A DNA stretch of 64,000 nt, taken from positions 310,001 to 374,000 of the forward strand of contig JACKNN010000001.1 in assembly GCA_024234855.1 (NCBI GenBank). The letters run 5' to 3'. Under the pieces are notes generated by a model that worked only from the letters and a program-made list of their open reading frames with translations, did not search any database and was not told where the DNA came from. Positions within the stretch are counted from its first letter, which is position 1. The number at the start of each line of letters is the position of its first letter. Shown piece after piece: positions 52,964-61,085 of the stretch. The DNA is from Pseudomonadales bacterium. Lineage in GTDB: Bacteria > Pseudomonadota > Gammaproteobacteria > Pseudomonadales > Halieaceae. The translations under genes and the position numbers were made by a program.

Positions 52964-55201
52964 ATGCTTCCCCGATTCCTGTTAGTCGCCCTGCTGTTGC
53001 TCAGTGGCAGCAGCCACGCATTCACCGGCAGCGAGGCCTGCAAGGGCTGCCACGCCGGCGAATACGCCAACTGGCAGGGCTCGCACCACGACCTTGCGAT
53101 GCAGCTGCCCACCCCCGAGACCGTGCTGGGGAACTTCGACGACGCCAGCTTCACCTACAACGGGGTGACCACCCGTTTCTTCCGCGATGGCGAAGACTAC
53201 AAAGTGCGCACCGATGGCGAGGACGGCAAACTCACCGATTTCACCGTCAAGTACGTGTTCGGGGTCTACCCGCTGCAGCAGTACCTGCTGCCGCTGTCGC
53301 GCGGCCGCCTGCAGGCGCTCAGCATCGCCTGGGACGCGCGGCCGGCGGCAGAGGGCGGCCAGCGCTGGTACCACCTGTACCCCGAGGAGACCATCGATTA
53401 CCGGGACCCGCTGCACTGGACCGGTCCCTACCAGAACTGGAACAGCCGCTGCGCCGAGTGCCACAGTACCGACCTGGTGAAAAACTACAACCCGGCCGAT
53501 CACTCCTTCAACACCACGTTCGAGGAGATCGACGTGGGCTGTGAGGCCTGCCATGGGCCCGGCGAGAAACACCTGGAACTGGCGGCCGGGAAAAAGCTCG
53601 CGGGCGCCGCCAATGGCGGCTTCCCCACCGCGCTGGCCCAGCGGGGCGAGTGGGCCCTGGCCGCTGGTGCCACTATAGCGCACCGCACGGCGCCCCTGGA
53701 TTCGCGGGCCCAGGTCGACAGTTGCGGCCGCTGCCACTCGCGCCGCGGCACCCTGGGCGAATACCACTACGGTACCGACCTGCTGGCGACCCACCGTCTG
53801 GCCCTGCCGCAGCCGCCGCTGTACTACTACGACGGCCAGGTGCTGGACGAGGACTACGTGTACGGTTCCTTTCTTCAAAGCAAGATGCACCTGGCGGGCG
53901 TGGTCTGCAGCAATTGCCACGAGCCCCACAGCCTGGCGCTGCGCGCGCCCGACAACGCTGTTTGCGCCCAGTGCCACCAGCCCCAGCAGTACGACACACC
54001 CAAACACTCCCATCACCCCACCGGTTCCAGCGGCGCCCTGTGTGCCAACTGCCATATGCCGGAGACCACCTACATGGGGGTCGATGCGCGCCGCGACCAC
54101 AGCATGCGTATCCCGCGGCCGGACCTGAGCGTGGTGATGGGAACGCCCAACGCCTGTAACAGCTGCCACCGTGACCAGGACGCCCAGTGGGCATTGGACA
54201 AGCTGCGCACCTGGGGCGTGCAATTTCGCGATACCGGCAGCCATTTCGCCCGCGCGTTCCAGCGTTTCGACCTGGGCGATCGCAGCGTGGTGCCGGCGCT
54301 GTCGGCGCTGGCGAATGACCCCGGTGCACCGCCCATCTGGCGCGCCACCGCCATGGAGGCGGTTGCCCAGACCGGCGGCAGGGATGCCATCCAGACGGTG
54401 ACCTCGGTGCTGTACGACCCGGACCCGATTCTGCGGGCCAGTGCCGTGCGCTCGCTGCAGTTCCTGCCGCTGAACCAGCGCTACCAGCTGCTGCAGGCCC
54501 TGATCGATGACGAGGTGGGGGCGGTGCGGCTGGAGGTCGCCCTGTCACTGGCCGGCGTACCGCTGGACCAGGTCAGCCCCGAGCAGGCCAACCAGTTGCG
54601 GGGGTTGTTCAAGTGGTACCTGGATATGCAGGGCCTGCACGCGGAGATGCCTGAGACACAGTTACAGCTGGGTGTTTTCCTGGCGGAACGGGGCGACCTG
54701 CCGGCGGCGGAGGCGGCTTACCGCGAAGCCCTGCGGCTGAACAGGCAGCTGGTGCCGGCCTACCTGAACCTCGCAGATTTGTTGCGCAGCCAGAACCGCG
54801 ACGACGAGGCCAGGGAGCTGATGCTGCAGGTACTCGAATTCGCCCCGGACAACGGGCCCACACTGCACTCCCTCGGCTTACTGGAAACCCGCAGCGGCAC
54901 ACCGGACAAGGCGTTGGATTACCTGCGCCGGGCGGCAGAGCTGGAGACCGACGGCAGCCGCCACCGCTTTGTCTACGCCATCGCCCTGCACGACCTGGGC
55001 CAGCCGCAGCAGGCCATCAGCCAGCTCCAGGCCCTGCTGCGCCAGTTGCCGCGCAGCGAGGATGTCCTGCTGGCCCTGGCCAACTATTCAGCGGAGCTCG
55101 GCGAGCGCGACAAGGCACTGGCCTACGCCAAAACACTGACGCAGATTGCCCCTGGGAATCCGGCCTACCAGCAAATGGTGCAACAGTTGTCCGGCGGCTA
55201 G
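52964..55201 (+). CDS. Octaheme cytochrome c with HEAT and TPR repeats
   Basis: A 745-residue exported protein. After a signal peptide ending SSHA, eight CXXCH heme motifs lie in the first 410 residues (CKGCH, CAECH, CEACH, CGRCH, CSNCH, CAQCH, CANCH, CNSCH). Then comes a HEAT-like helical region (about 430-560) and TPR repeats to the end. The heme part has the look of cytochrome c554-type proteins. It is a periplasmic electron carrier or reductase of unknown substrate; the TPRs suggest docking to partners. Its stop shares CTAG with the stop of the converging ankyrin gene. Confidence 0.9.
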   Translation: MLPRFLLVALLLLSGSSHAFTGSEACKGCHAGEYANWQGSHHDLAMQLPTPETVLGNFDDASFTYNGVTTRFFRDGEDYKVRTDGEDGKLTDFTVKYVFGVYPLQQYLLPLSRGRLQALSIAWDARPAAEGGQRWYHLYPEETIDYRDPLHWTGPYQNWNSRCAECHSTDLVKNYNPADHSFNTTFEEIDVGCEACHGPGEKHLELAAGKKLAGAANGGFPTALAQRGEWALAAGATIAHRTAPLDSRAQVDSCGRCHSRRGTLGEYHYGTDLLATHRLALPQPPLYYYDGQVLDEDYVYGSFLQSKMHLAGVVCSNCHEPHSLALRAPDNAVCAQCHQPQQYDTPKHSHHPTGSSGALCANCHMPETTYMGVDARRDHSMRIPRPDLSVVMGTPNACNSCHRDQDAQWALDKLRTWGVQFRDTGSHFARAFQRFDLGDRSVVPALSALANDPGAPPIWRATAMEAVAQTGGRDAIQTVTSVLYDPDPILRASAVRSLQFLPLNQRYQLLQALIDDEVGAVRLEVALSLAGVPLDQVSPEQANQLRGLFKWYLDMQGLHAEMPETQLQLGVFLAERGDLPAAEAAYREALRLNRQLVPAYLNLADLLRSQNRDDEARELMLQVLEFAPDNGPTLHSLGLLETRSGTPDKALDYLRRAAELETDGSRHRFVYAIALHDLGQPQQAISQLQALLRQLPRSEDVLLALANYSAELGERDKALAYAKTLTQIAPGNPAYQQMVQQLSGG

Positions 55202-57204
55202 AAGCCGGGAAGACGGAAACCGGACTTTTGCTTTATGAGGTCGACGAGCTCCGGATGATGTTGCTCGGCTAACTTAAGGGCGGATTCGCCCAGTTCGTTG
55301 CGGCGGTAGGGATCGCTACCGTGCTCGAGCAAACTGGCAACCAGCACCGGCGAGCCGGCACTGACTGCGTATATCAGCGCGGTATCGCCGTTTTTGTTTT
55401 TCGGGTTGGCGCTGGCGCCACGTTCGATCATCTCAAGGGCAATGTCTGGCTGGCCACTGCGAACGGCCAGAATCAGCGGTGTGTTATTTTGCCCGGTTTG
55501 CGCCTCGATGTTCGCTCCCGCGGCGAGCAGGCTTTCAACCACCGGCAGGCAGCCCTTACTCGCCGCCACATGCAGTGCCGTATAACCCTCGCGGTCAGCC
55601 ACATCCAATAGTGCACCGGCGCCCAGCAGCGGGCCGATGAATTCGCCCCGGCAGTAGCGGGCGGCATACCACAGCGCTGTGCGCCCCTTCTCGTCAGCCA
55701 GCTCTACTCCGGGTTTTTGCTCCAGCAGCCGGCGGCTCGCCCGGGCCGCCCCAAGTTCCAGCGCCAGCATCAGGTAGGTCTTGCCCGCGGCAGTCTGTTG
55801 GCTCAAGTCCTCGGCCGAGTCAAGCAATTGCCGGGCGACATCCTCACGTCCGCCCAACAGGGCAAGATGGATCGCATCGCGGCCCTGGGCATCGCGGGGA
55901 GCGAGGCTTGCCCCCAGTGCCAGGAGCTGTTCAATCGCATCGCCATTGCCCCGGGCAGCCGCCAGCATCAGCGCTGTTTTGCCCTCCCGGTTCTGCTGGT
56001 CCGGCTGCGCGCCGGCGGCGATCAGCGCCGGCATTACCGCGGTGCTGGATGCGTCGGCCGCATACATAAGCAGGCTCATATCCTGTTCATCCAGCGCCTG
56101 CGCCAGGCCAGCGGCCTGTTGCCCCAGCAATTCCTCGAGCACGCTGGCCTGGTCCTGCAAGACCGCCTGCCTTGCCAGCGGCCAGGCCGAATCACCGCCG
56201 GTAAGCCCCTGTGTCTTCAGGTAATCGGCAATCGAGCCGCCCACGTTGCCGGTCTGCACCTGCCAGGCAGGTCCATGGTGCGCCCCGGCCCGTACCAGCA
56301 ATTGCTGCGCCGCCTCATCCTGGCGCAACGCCGCCACATCCAGCGGCGTATGGCCCGCCTTGTTTTGTCTGGAGTTCGGCCCTCCCTGGGCCAGCAACAC
56401 CTGCAGCACCTGCGGGGCGTTGCTCACTATAGCCAGGTGCAACAGGCTGTCACCGGCAGGGGTAATCGCCGCGGCATCGGCACCACCGGCCAGCAGGAGT
56501 TTAACGGCGGCGAGATGCCCCTGCCTCACCGCCAGCGCCAGCGCACTCTCACCAAAGCGGTCAACCTGGTTGACCGCAACGCCGTGGTCCATCAGCAACT
56601 GCATACCCGCCGCATTATCACAGGCCACCTGGTAGTAGAGGGCATTGCGCCTATAATCATCCAGGCTGTCAACCACCGCGCCGGCCTCAAGCAGGCGCTC
56701 CAGCGCCTGCTGATCGCAAGCCAGCGCCGCCTGGTGCCATTGCGCGGGATCATTGCCGGCGACCGACGCGCCCGGCAAATCGCCGCCAGCGGCCGGTTGC
56801 AGTTTCGCCAACTCGGCCTGCGCCCGGTCATGTCCCTGGTCTGCCGCCCGCTGCAGCCAGGCTCGGCCCGGATCGGGCTCAGGGCCTCGCAGCAGAAGCA
56901 GGCCGAGGGTGTACTGCGCGTTCGCCTCGCCTTTTTCGGCAGACAGTTCCAGCCACTTGCGGGCGACCTCCTCGTCCGGGTCCACCCCACGGCCGACCAG
57001 GTAGAGCTTACCCAACTGGTACTGTGCTTCCACCGAGCCAGCTTCGGCCGCCGCCTCGAAAATACCCGCCGCCCGGGCAAAGTCGCCCTGGCGCATCGCG
57101 CTGTAGGCATTGGCCAGCTCCGCAGACCGGACCGGCAAAGCCAGCCAGAGCAGGGCAATCAGTAACATTGCTGCCGTGAGTGAAGGTTTCTTCGCGGCGG
57201 TCAT
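55198..57204 (-). CDS. Exported Sel1-repeat / ankyrin-repeat protein
   Basis: About 668 residues: signal peptide (LLIALLWLALPVRS), three Sel1-like repeats (about 35-140, for example YQLGKLYLVGRGVDPD), then about a dozen ankyrin repeats of 33 residues through to the end. No enzyme motif; a periplasmic scaffold is likely. Its ATG overlaps the stop of the ferredoxin-FAD oxidoreductase gene by one base (TGATG), so the two are coupled and probably functionally linked. Confidence 0.88.
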   Translation of the reverse strand: MTAAKKPSLTAAMLLIALLWLALPVRSAELANAYSAMRQGDFARAAGIFEAAAEAGSVEAQYQLGKLYLVGRGVDPDEEVARKWLELSAEKGEANAQYTLGLLLLRGPEPDPGRAWLQRAADQGHDRAQAELAKLQPAAGGDLPGASVAGNDPAQWHQAALACDQQALERLLEAGAVVDSLDDYRRNALYYQVACDNAAGMQLLMDHGVAVNQVDRFGESALALAVRQGHLAAVKLLLAGGADAAAITPAGDSLLHLAIVSNAPQVLQVLLAQGGPNSRQNKAGHTPLDVAALRQDEAAQQLLVRAGAHHGPAWQVQTGNVGGSIADYLKTQGLTGGDSAWPLARQAVLQDQASVLEELLGQQAAGLAQALDEQDMSLLMYAADASSTAVMPALIAAGAQPDQQNREGKTALMLAAARGNGDAIEQLLALGASLAPRDAQGRDAIHLALLGGREDVARQLLDSAEDLSQQTAAGKTYLMLALELGAARASRRLLEQKPGVELADEKGRTALWYAARYCRGEFIGPLLGAGALLDVADREGYTALHVAASKGCLPVVESLLAAGANIEAQTGQNNTPLILAVRSGQPDIALEMIERGASANPKNKNGDTALIYAVSAGSPVLVASLLEHGSDPYRRNELGESALKLAEQHHPELVDLIKQKSGFRLPGF

Positions 57205-58508
57205 CACGCGGTGCCGTATCGGGTTTCCACCGCGATGCCGACCGACGCCAGGAACGCGGAGGGGAGAACGCCACCGGCGCAGATGATAACCGCGTCGTTG
57301 GCGAGGGAATCCTCGCCCTCGGCGAGCGCCAGCTGCACCCGGTCGGCGCTGATCTGTTTGACCTGGGAAGCCAATTCAATCCGCAGGCGACCCGCCGCCC
57401 CGGCAGCCGCAACACGCTCCCGGTTCTTGGCCTTCACCCGGTTGAAGGCAGTCCCGCGATAGGACAGTGTGACCTCGGTGCCCGGCTCGTCTGACAGGCT
57501 CAAGGCGGCCTCCAGGGCGCTGTCACCACCGCCGACCACCAGCACTTTCCTGCCCCGGTACTGCTGCGGATCCACCAACCGGTACACCACTTTGTTGCGC
57601 TCCTCTCCTGCCACCCCCAGTTTGCGCGGCGTACCCCGCCGGCCGATCGCAAGCAGCACATTGCTGGCCCGGTAGGATTTGTCCGCGCGCACCTCAAAAC
57701 CGCCGTCGATGATGTTGATGCTGTCTACCCTGGCACCGGTTTCAATCTCGAGGCCGGCATCCCTCACCACCCCGGACCAGAACTCCATCAGGTTCTCCTT
57801 GCTGGTCTCGGCAAAGCGGAATTCCCCCACAATGGGCAGTTTTGCCGGGGCGGTCATCACCACCTTGCCCCGCGGATAGTGGGCTATGGTGCCACCCACG
57901 GTGTCCTGCTCCAGCACCCGGTAATTCAGCTTCGAGGCCTTGGCGGCCATGGCGGCGCTGATCCCGGCGGGGCCGGCCCCGATGATCAGCACGTCCAACT
58001 GACTGGCCGGTCGATTGCGGCCATTTTTCACTACAGCCTCGATGGCCTGCCGACCCTGCTCGATGGCATTGCGTATCAGGCCCATACCACCGAGCTCGCC
58101 AGCGATATATATGCCAGGAATATTGGTCTGGAAATCCGCCCCCAGCTGCGGAATATCAACCCCCCGGGTTTCAGTGCCGAATACCAGCGTGATGGCCTGG
58201 GTGGGGCAGGCAGTCTTGCACGCCCCGTGGCCGATGCAGGAGGAGGGCGTGATCAGTTGGGCGCGGTTGTTCAGCAGCCCCAGCACGCTTTTTTCCGGAC
58301 AGGCCTTCACGCAGGTGCCACAGCCCAGGCAGCGGGCGGGATCGATGACAGGGTGCAGCGAGGCGGGCTCTAGCAGGCCCGAGGCCACGGATTCCTCGAA
58401 GATACGCCGGGTCTGCGCGCTCCTGCGCTGCTGAACCAGGCTGTAAACCAGCATCAAAGCCACTGCCGGCACGCCGTAAACGGCTCCAATGGTGAGTAAC
58501 TCCGACAC
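57204..58508 (-). CDS. Membrane-anchored ferredoxin-FAD (thioredoxin-reductase-like) oxidoreductase
   Basis: About 434 residues: one N-terminal membrane helix (about 5-25), a ferredoxin-like domain (about 55-105), and a two-dinucleotide-domain flavoprotein (GAGPAGISAA for FAD, VVGGGDSALEAALS for NAD(P)H). The first cluster has a full CXXCXXCXXXCP (CLGCGTCVKACP). The second, CIGHGACKTACP, lacks one cysteine, with histidine in its place. There is no redox CXXC of thioredoxin reductase. It may pass electrons between NAD(P)H and the divergent multiheme operon. The GTG start at 58508 has a GGGGG site 6 bases ahead. Confidence 0.87.
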   Translation of the reverse strand: MSELLTIGAVYGVPAVALMLVYSLVQQRRSAQTRRIFEESVASGLLEPASLHPVIDPARCLGCGTCVKACPEKSVLGLLNNRAQLITPSSCIGHGACKTACPTQAITLVFGTETRGVDIPQLGADFQTNIPGIYIAGELGGMGLIRNAIEQGRQAIEAVVKNGRNRPASQLDVLIIGAGPAGISAAMAAKASKLNYRVLEQDTVGGTIAHYPRGKVVMTAPAKLPIVGEFRFAETSKENLMEFWSGVVRDAGLEIETGARVDSINIIDGGFEVRADKSYRASNVLLAIGRRGTPRKLGVAGEERNKVVYRLVDPQQYRGRKVLVVGGGDSALEAALSLSDEPGTEVTLSYRGTAFNRVKAKNRERVAAAGAAGRLRIELASQVKQISADRVQLALAEGEDSLANDAVIICAGGVLPSAFLASVGIAVETRYGTA

Positions 58509-58546
58509 ACACGACCCCCGCAAAATTCTTCAAAAACTGTACATTT

Positions 58547-58562
58547 TGGGATTATATTCCCA
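58547..58562. promoter_or_regulatory. 16-bp dyad in the divergent cytochrome-operon promoter region
   Basis: TGGGATTATATTCCCA has 5-bp arms TGGGA/TCCCA around TTATAT, in the AT-rich 134-base gap between the divergent oxidoreductase and cytochrome-b genes. Its position suits an operator controlling both directions. It matches no regulator site that I recognise. Confidence 0.45.
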
Positions 58563-58642
58563 TTTTTATGTCGTATAGTGTGAACTAGTACCGATTAAGT
58601 AAAGGGCTGTAGACCCTGAATATAAAAGGACGGCAAGTAATA

Positions 58643-59506
58643 ATGGGAGCATTATCCGGAGATTTCTCCAGAAAAACGCCACTCGCGAACTACCTGTCCG
58701 GCTCCCCGCGAATCGCCTTCAGGGTATTCGCCCTGCTGGTGGCGGCAGCCATGGTGTGGGCGTGGTCGGTGCGGGACTACCGCTACCTGGAAGCGGAATC
58801 CGGCATCGGTTATGCCCTGGGCATAGTCGGTGCCAGCATGATGCTGATCCTGCTGCTGTACCCGCTGCGCAAGCGGGTGCGCTTCATGCGGGGCTGGCTG
58901 AAGCTCAGGAGTTGGTTCAGCCTGCATATGCTGCTGGGTGTCCTGGGGCCGCTTTGCATTTTGCTGCACTGCAATTTTCGCCTGGGATCCACCAACAGCA
59001 ATGTCGCCCTGGCCAGTATGTTGCTGGTAGCGGGCAGCGGGCTCATAGGCCGCTACCTGTACGGCAAGTTTCACTTCGGCCTGTACGGGCAACAGGTGGG
59101 CCTGCAGCAGCTGAAAACCGACCTCGACTACATCTACCGACAGTTTGAGACCGCGGCCCTGGCCGACCCGCGGCGGCAGGAACTCCAGGCGCTTTACGAT
59201 GGTTGCAGCGCAATCATCGAGAGCCAGCGGGACCAGGTGTCGTTCCGGCAGTTGTTAAGACAACGTCGCGGACTGCGCCGTATGACGCGACGAACGCTTG
59301 CAACAATCTCCGTTGACGACTCAACCGCGGTCGCTCGCAGGCAACTGGAGGATCACCGCCGCGCGCTGGCAGCCCTGCTGGACAAACTGGCGGGGCTGCG
59401 CCTGTTCGAACGGCTGTTCGGACTCTGGCACGTGGTACATATCCCGGTTTTCTTGCTGATGATCGTCACTGTGATCGTGCATATTTTTGTCGTTCACTGG
59501 TACTGA
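58643..59506 (+). CDS. Histidine-rich cytochrome-b-like membrane protein
   Basis: A 287-residue protein with four strongly hydrophobic helices (about 24-43, 56-74, 92-110, 120-136) and one at the C-terminus (about 262-284), separated by a charged helical cytoplasmic or periplasmic region (150-250). Histidines lie at helix ends at 95, 109, 144, 263, 266, 280 and 285, suitable for binding b hemes. It resembles ferric-reductase-like or diheme quinol-oxidising membrane proteins. First gene of the multiheme operon, so it is the likely entry point from the quinone pool. Heme content is inferred. Confidence 0.75.
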   Translation: MGALSGDFSRKTPLANYLSGSPRIAFRVFALLVAAAMVWAWSVRDYRYLEAESGIGYALGIVGASMMLILLLYPLRKRVRFMRGWLKLRSWFSLHMLLGVLGPLCILLHCNFRLGSTNSNVALASMLLVAGSGLIGRYLYGKFHFGLYGQQVGLQQLKTDLDYIYRQFETAALADPRRQELQALYDGCSAIIESQRDQVSFRQLLRQRRGLRRMTRRTLATISVDDSTAVARRQLEDHRRALAALLDKLAGLRLFERLFGLWHVVHIPVFLLMIVTVIVHIFVVHWY

Positions 59507-59510
59507 CCGG

Positions 59511-61085
59511 ATGCGGCGCTTCACTGTCATTCTGCGCGCCCTGGCCCTGCTGGCCTGTGCGGTGACAGTGCTGCCAACCCGGGCTGTGGGGCTGGATCTC
59601 AAGTCGATGATCCTGATGCCGGGGCCACTGGCCACGGCGCATGCCGAGGAGGAAAAGCAGTGCGAGTCGTGTCACAGCAGTTTTGACAAATCGGCCCAGG
59701 ATGCCCTGTGCCTGGATTGCCACGAGGATATCGCCGTCGATCGGGATACGGCTACAGGCTTTCACGGCAGGTCCAGTCTGGCCAGCCGCACCGGGTGCAA
59801 GTCGTGCCATACCGACCACAAGGGTCGCAATTACAATATCGTACCGCTGGACCAGGATATCTTCGATCACGAAAGTACCGATTTCATCCTGGAGGGAAAG
59901 CACACCAGTGCCCCCTGTGAAGGCTGTCACCGCACAGCCACCAAAAAATTTCGCGATACGCCCGGGCAGTGCTACGCCTGCCACAAAGAACAGGATACGC
60001 ACAGGGCCGGGCTGGGCCGGGAATGCGAAAACTGTCACACCCCGGATGACTGGAACACGCCGACCGGATTTGATCACGGTAAGACCGACTTCCCGCTCGA
60101 GGGCAAACACGAAAAATTGCTGTGCAGCGGTTGTCACGCGGGGGAGAAGTACCGTTTTGAAACAACCGATTGCTTCAGTTGCCACCAACTGCGCGACGTA
60201 CACCTGGGCCGGTACGGCAAGGACTGTGCCCAGTGCCACTCGCAGGAGGAGTGGAAACAGCCGGTTTTTGATCACGCCGCCGGGACAGACTTTGCGCTGA
60301 CAGGCTCGCACCGTGACACCGCCTGCAAATCCTGTCATTTCGGCGATCTCGAAGCGCGCAAGCCGGCTACAGACTGTTCGTCCTGCCACGCCAGCAGCGA
60401 TGTCCATGCCGGCCGGCATGGCAAGGCGTGCGGGAAGTGCCACAATACCAGCGACTGGAAAAAGGCGCCCTTTGACCACGGTAAAAAAGCCAACTGGCCT
60501 TTAACCGGCAAACACCAGGCGCTTTCCTGCCTGCAGTGCCATCGCGGATCCCTGGACGACGCCTTGAGCAGTGACTGTGGATCCTGTCATCGCACGGATG
60601 ACGTGCACAAGTCGAAGAGCATGGGCGACTGCAGCATATGTCACCAGGCCTCCGGCTGGGAAAAAACCCTGGGGTTCGACCACGAGCTCACCCATTTCCC
60701 GTTAGAGGGCATGCACGCCACGGCCGCCTGCGAAGCCTGTCATAACAGCGCCGAGTTTCACCTGGCCAAAAGCGAATGCGTGGATTGCCACCGCTCGGAG
60801 GACGACCACAAGTCTTCGCTCGGGACACAGTGCGCAAGCTGCCACACACCCAATGGCTGGGCCCTGTGGAACTTCGACCATAACACCGCTACAGAATTTC
60901 ACCTCGATGGCGCCCACGCTGGCCTGAGCTGCGGCAGTTGCCATCACGGCAGTGGCGCCGACGATATCCCGCGCGATTGCGCCGGCTGCCACACCGCAGA
61001 CGATCGACACGATGGCGGTTTTGGCCGCGCCTGTGGGCGCTGCCATTCGACAGAATCCTTCGGAGAAATCCAATGGCACAAGTAG
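59511..61085 (+). CDS. 21-heme cytochrome c
   Basis: A 524-residue exported cytochrome: N-terminal signal, then 21 CXXCH motifs spread over the whole chain. A recurring module of the form FDH...F.L.G.H....C..CH appears at least five times (for example FDHGKTDFPLEGKH) and supplies the distal histidines. The same module opens the next protein. No lipobox, so it is periplasmic or secreted. It starts 4 bases after the membrane-protein stop and overlaps the next gene by 13 bases. Confidence 0.92.
   Translation: MRRFTVILRALALLACAVTVLPTRAVGLDLKSMILMPGPLATAHAEEEKQCESCHSSFDKSAQDALCLDCHEDIAVDRDTATGFHGRSSLASRTGCKSCHTDHKGRNYNIVPLDQDIFDHESTDFILEGKHTSAPCEGCHRTATKKFRDTPGQCYACHKEQDTHRAGLGRECENCHTPDDWNTPTGFDHGKTDFPLEGKHEKLLCSGCHAGEKYRFETTDCFSCHQLRDVHLGRYGKDCAQCHSQEEWKQPVFDHAAGTDFALTGSHRDTACKSCHFGDLEARKPATDCSSCHASSDVHAGRHGKACGKCHNTSDWKKAPFDHGKKANWPLTGKHQALSCLQCHRGSLDDALSSDCGSCHRTDDVHKSKSMGDCSICHQASGWEKTLGFDHELTHFPLEGMHATAACEACHNSAEFHLAKSECVDCHRSEDDHKSSLGTQCASCHTPNGWALWNFDHNTATEFHLDGAHAGLSCGSCHHGSGADDIPRDCAGCHTADDRHDGGFGRACGRCHSTESFGEIQWHK

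Noticed and set aside
57204..58508. Thioredoxin reductase
   Set aside because: The flavoprotein domain lacks the redox-active CXXC and has an N-terminal membrane helix and ferredoxin domain.
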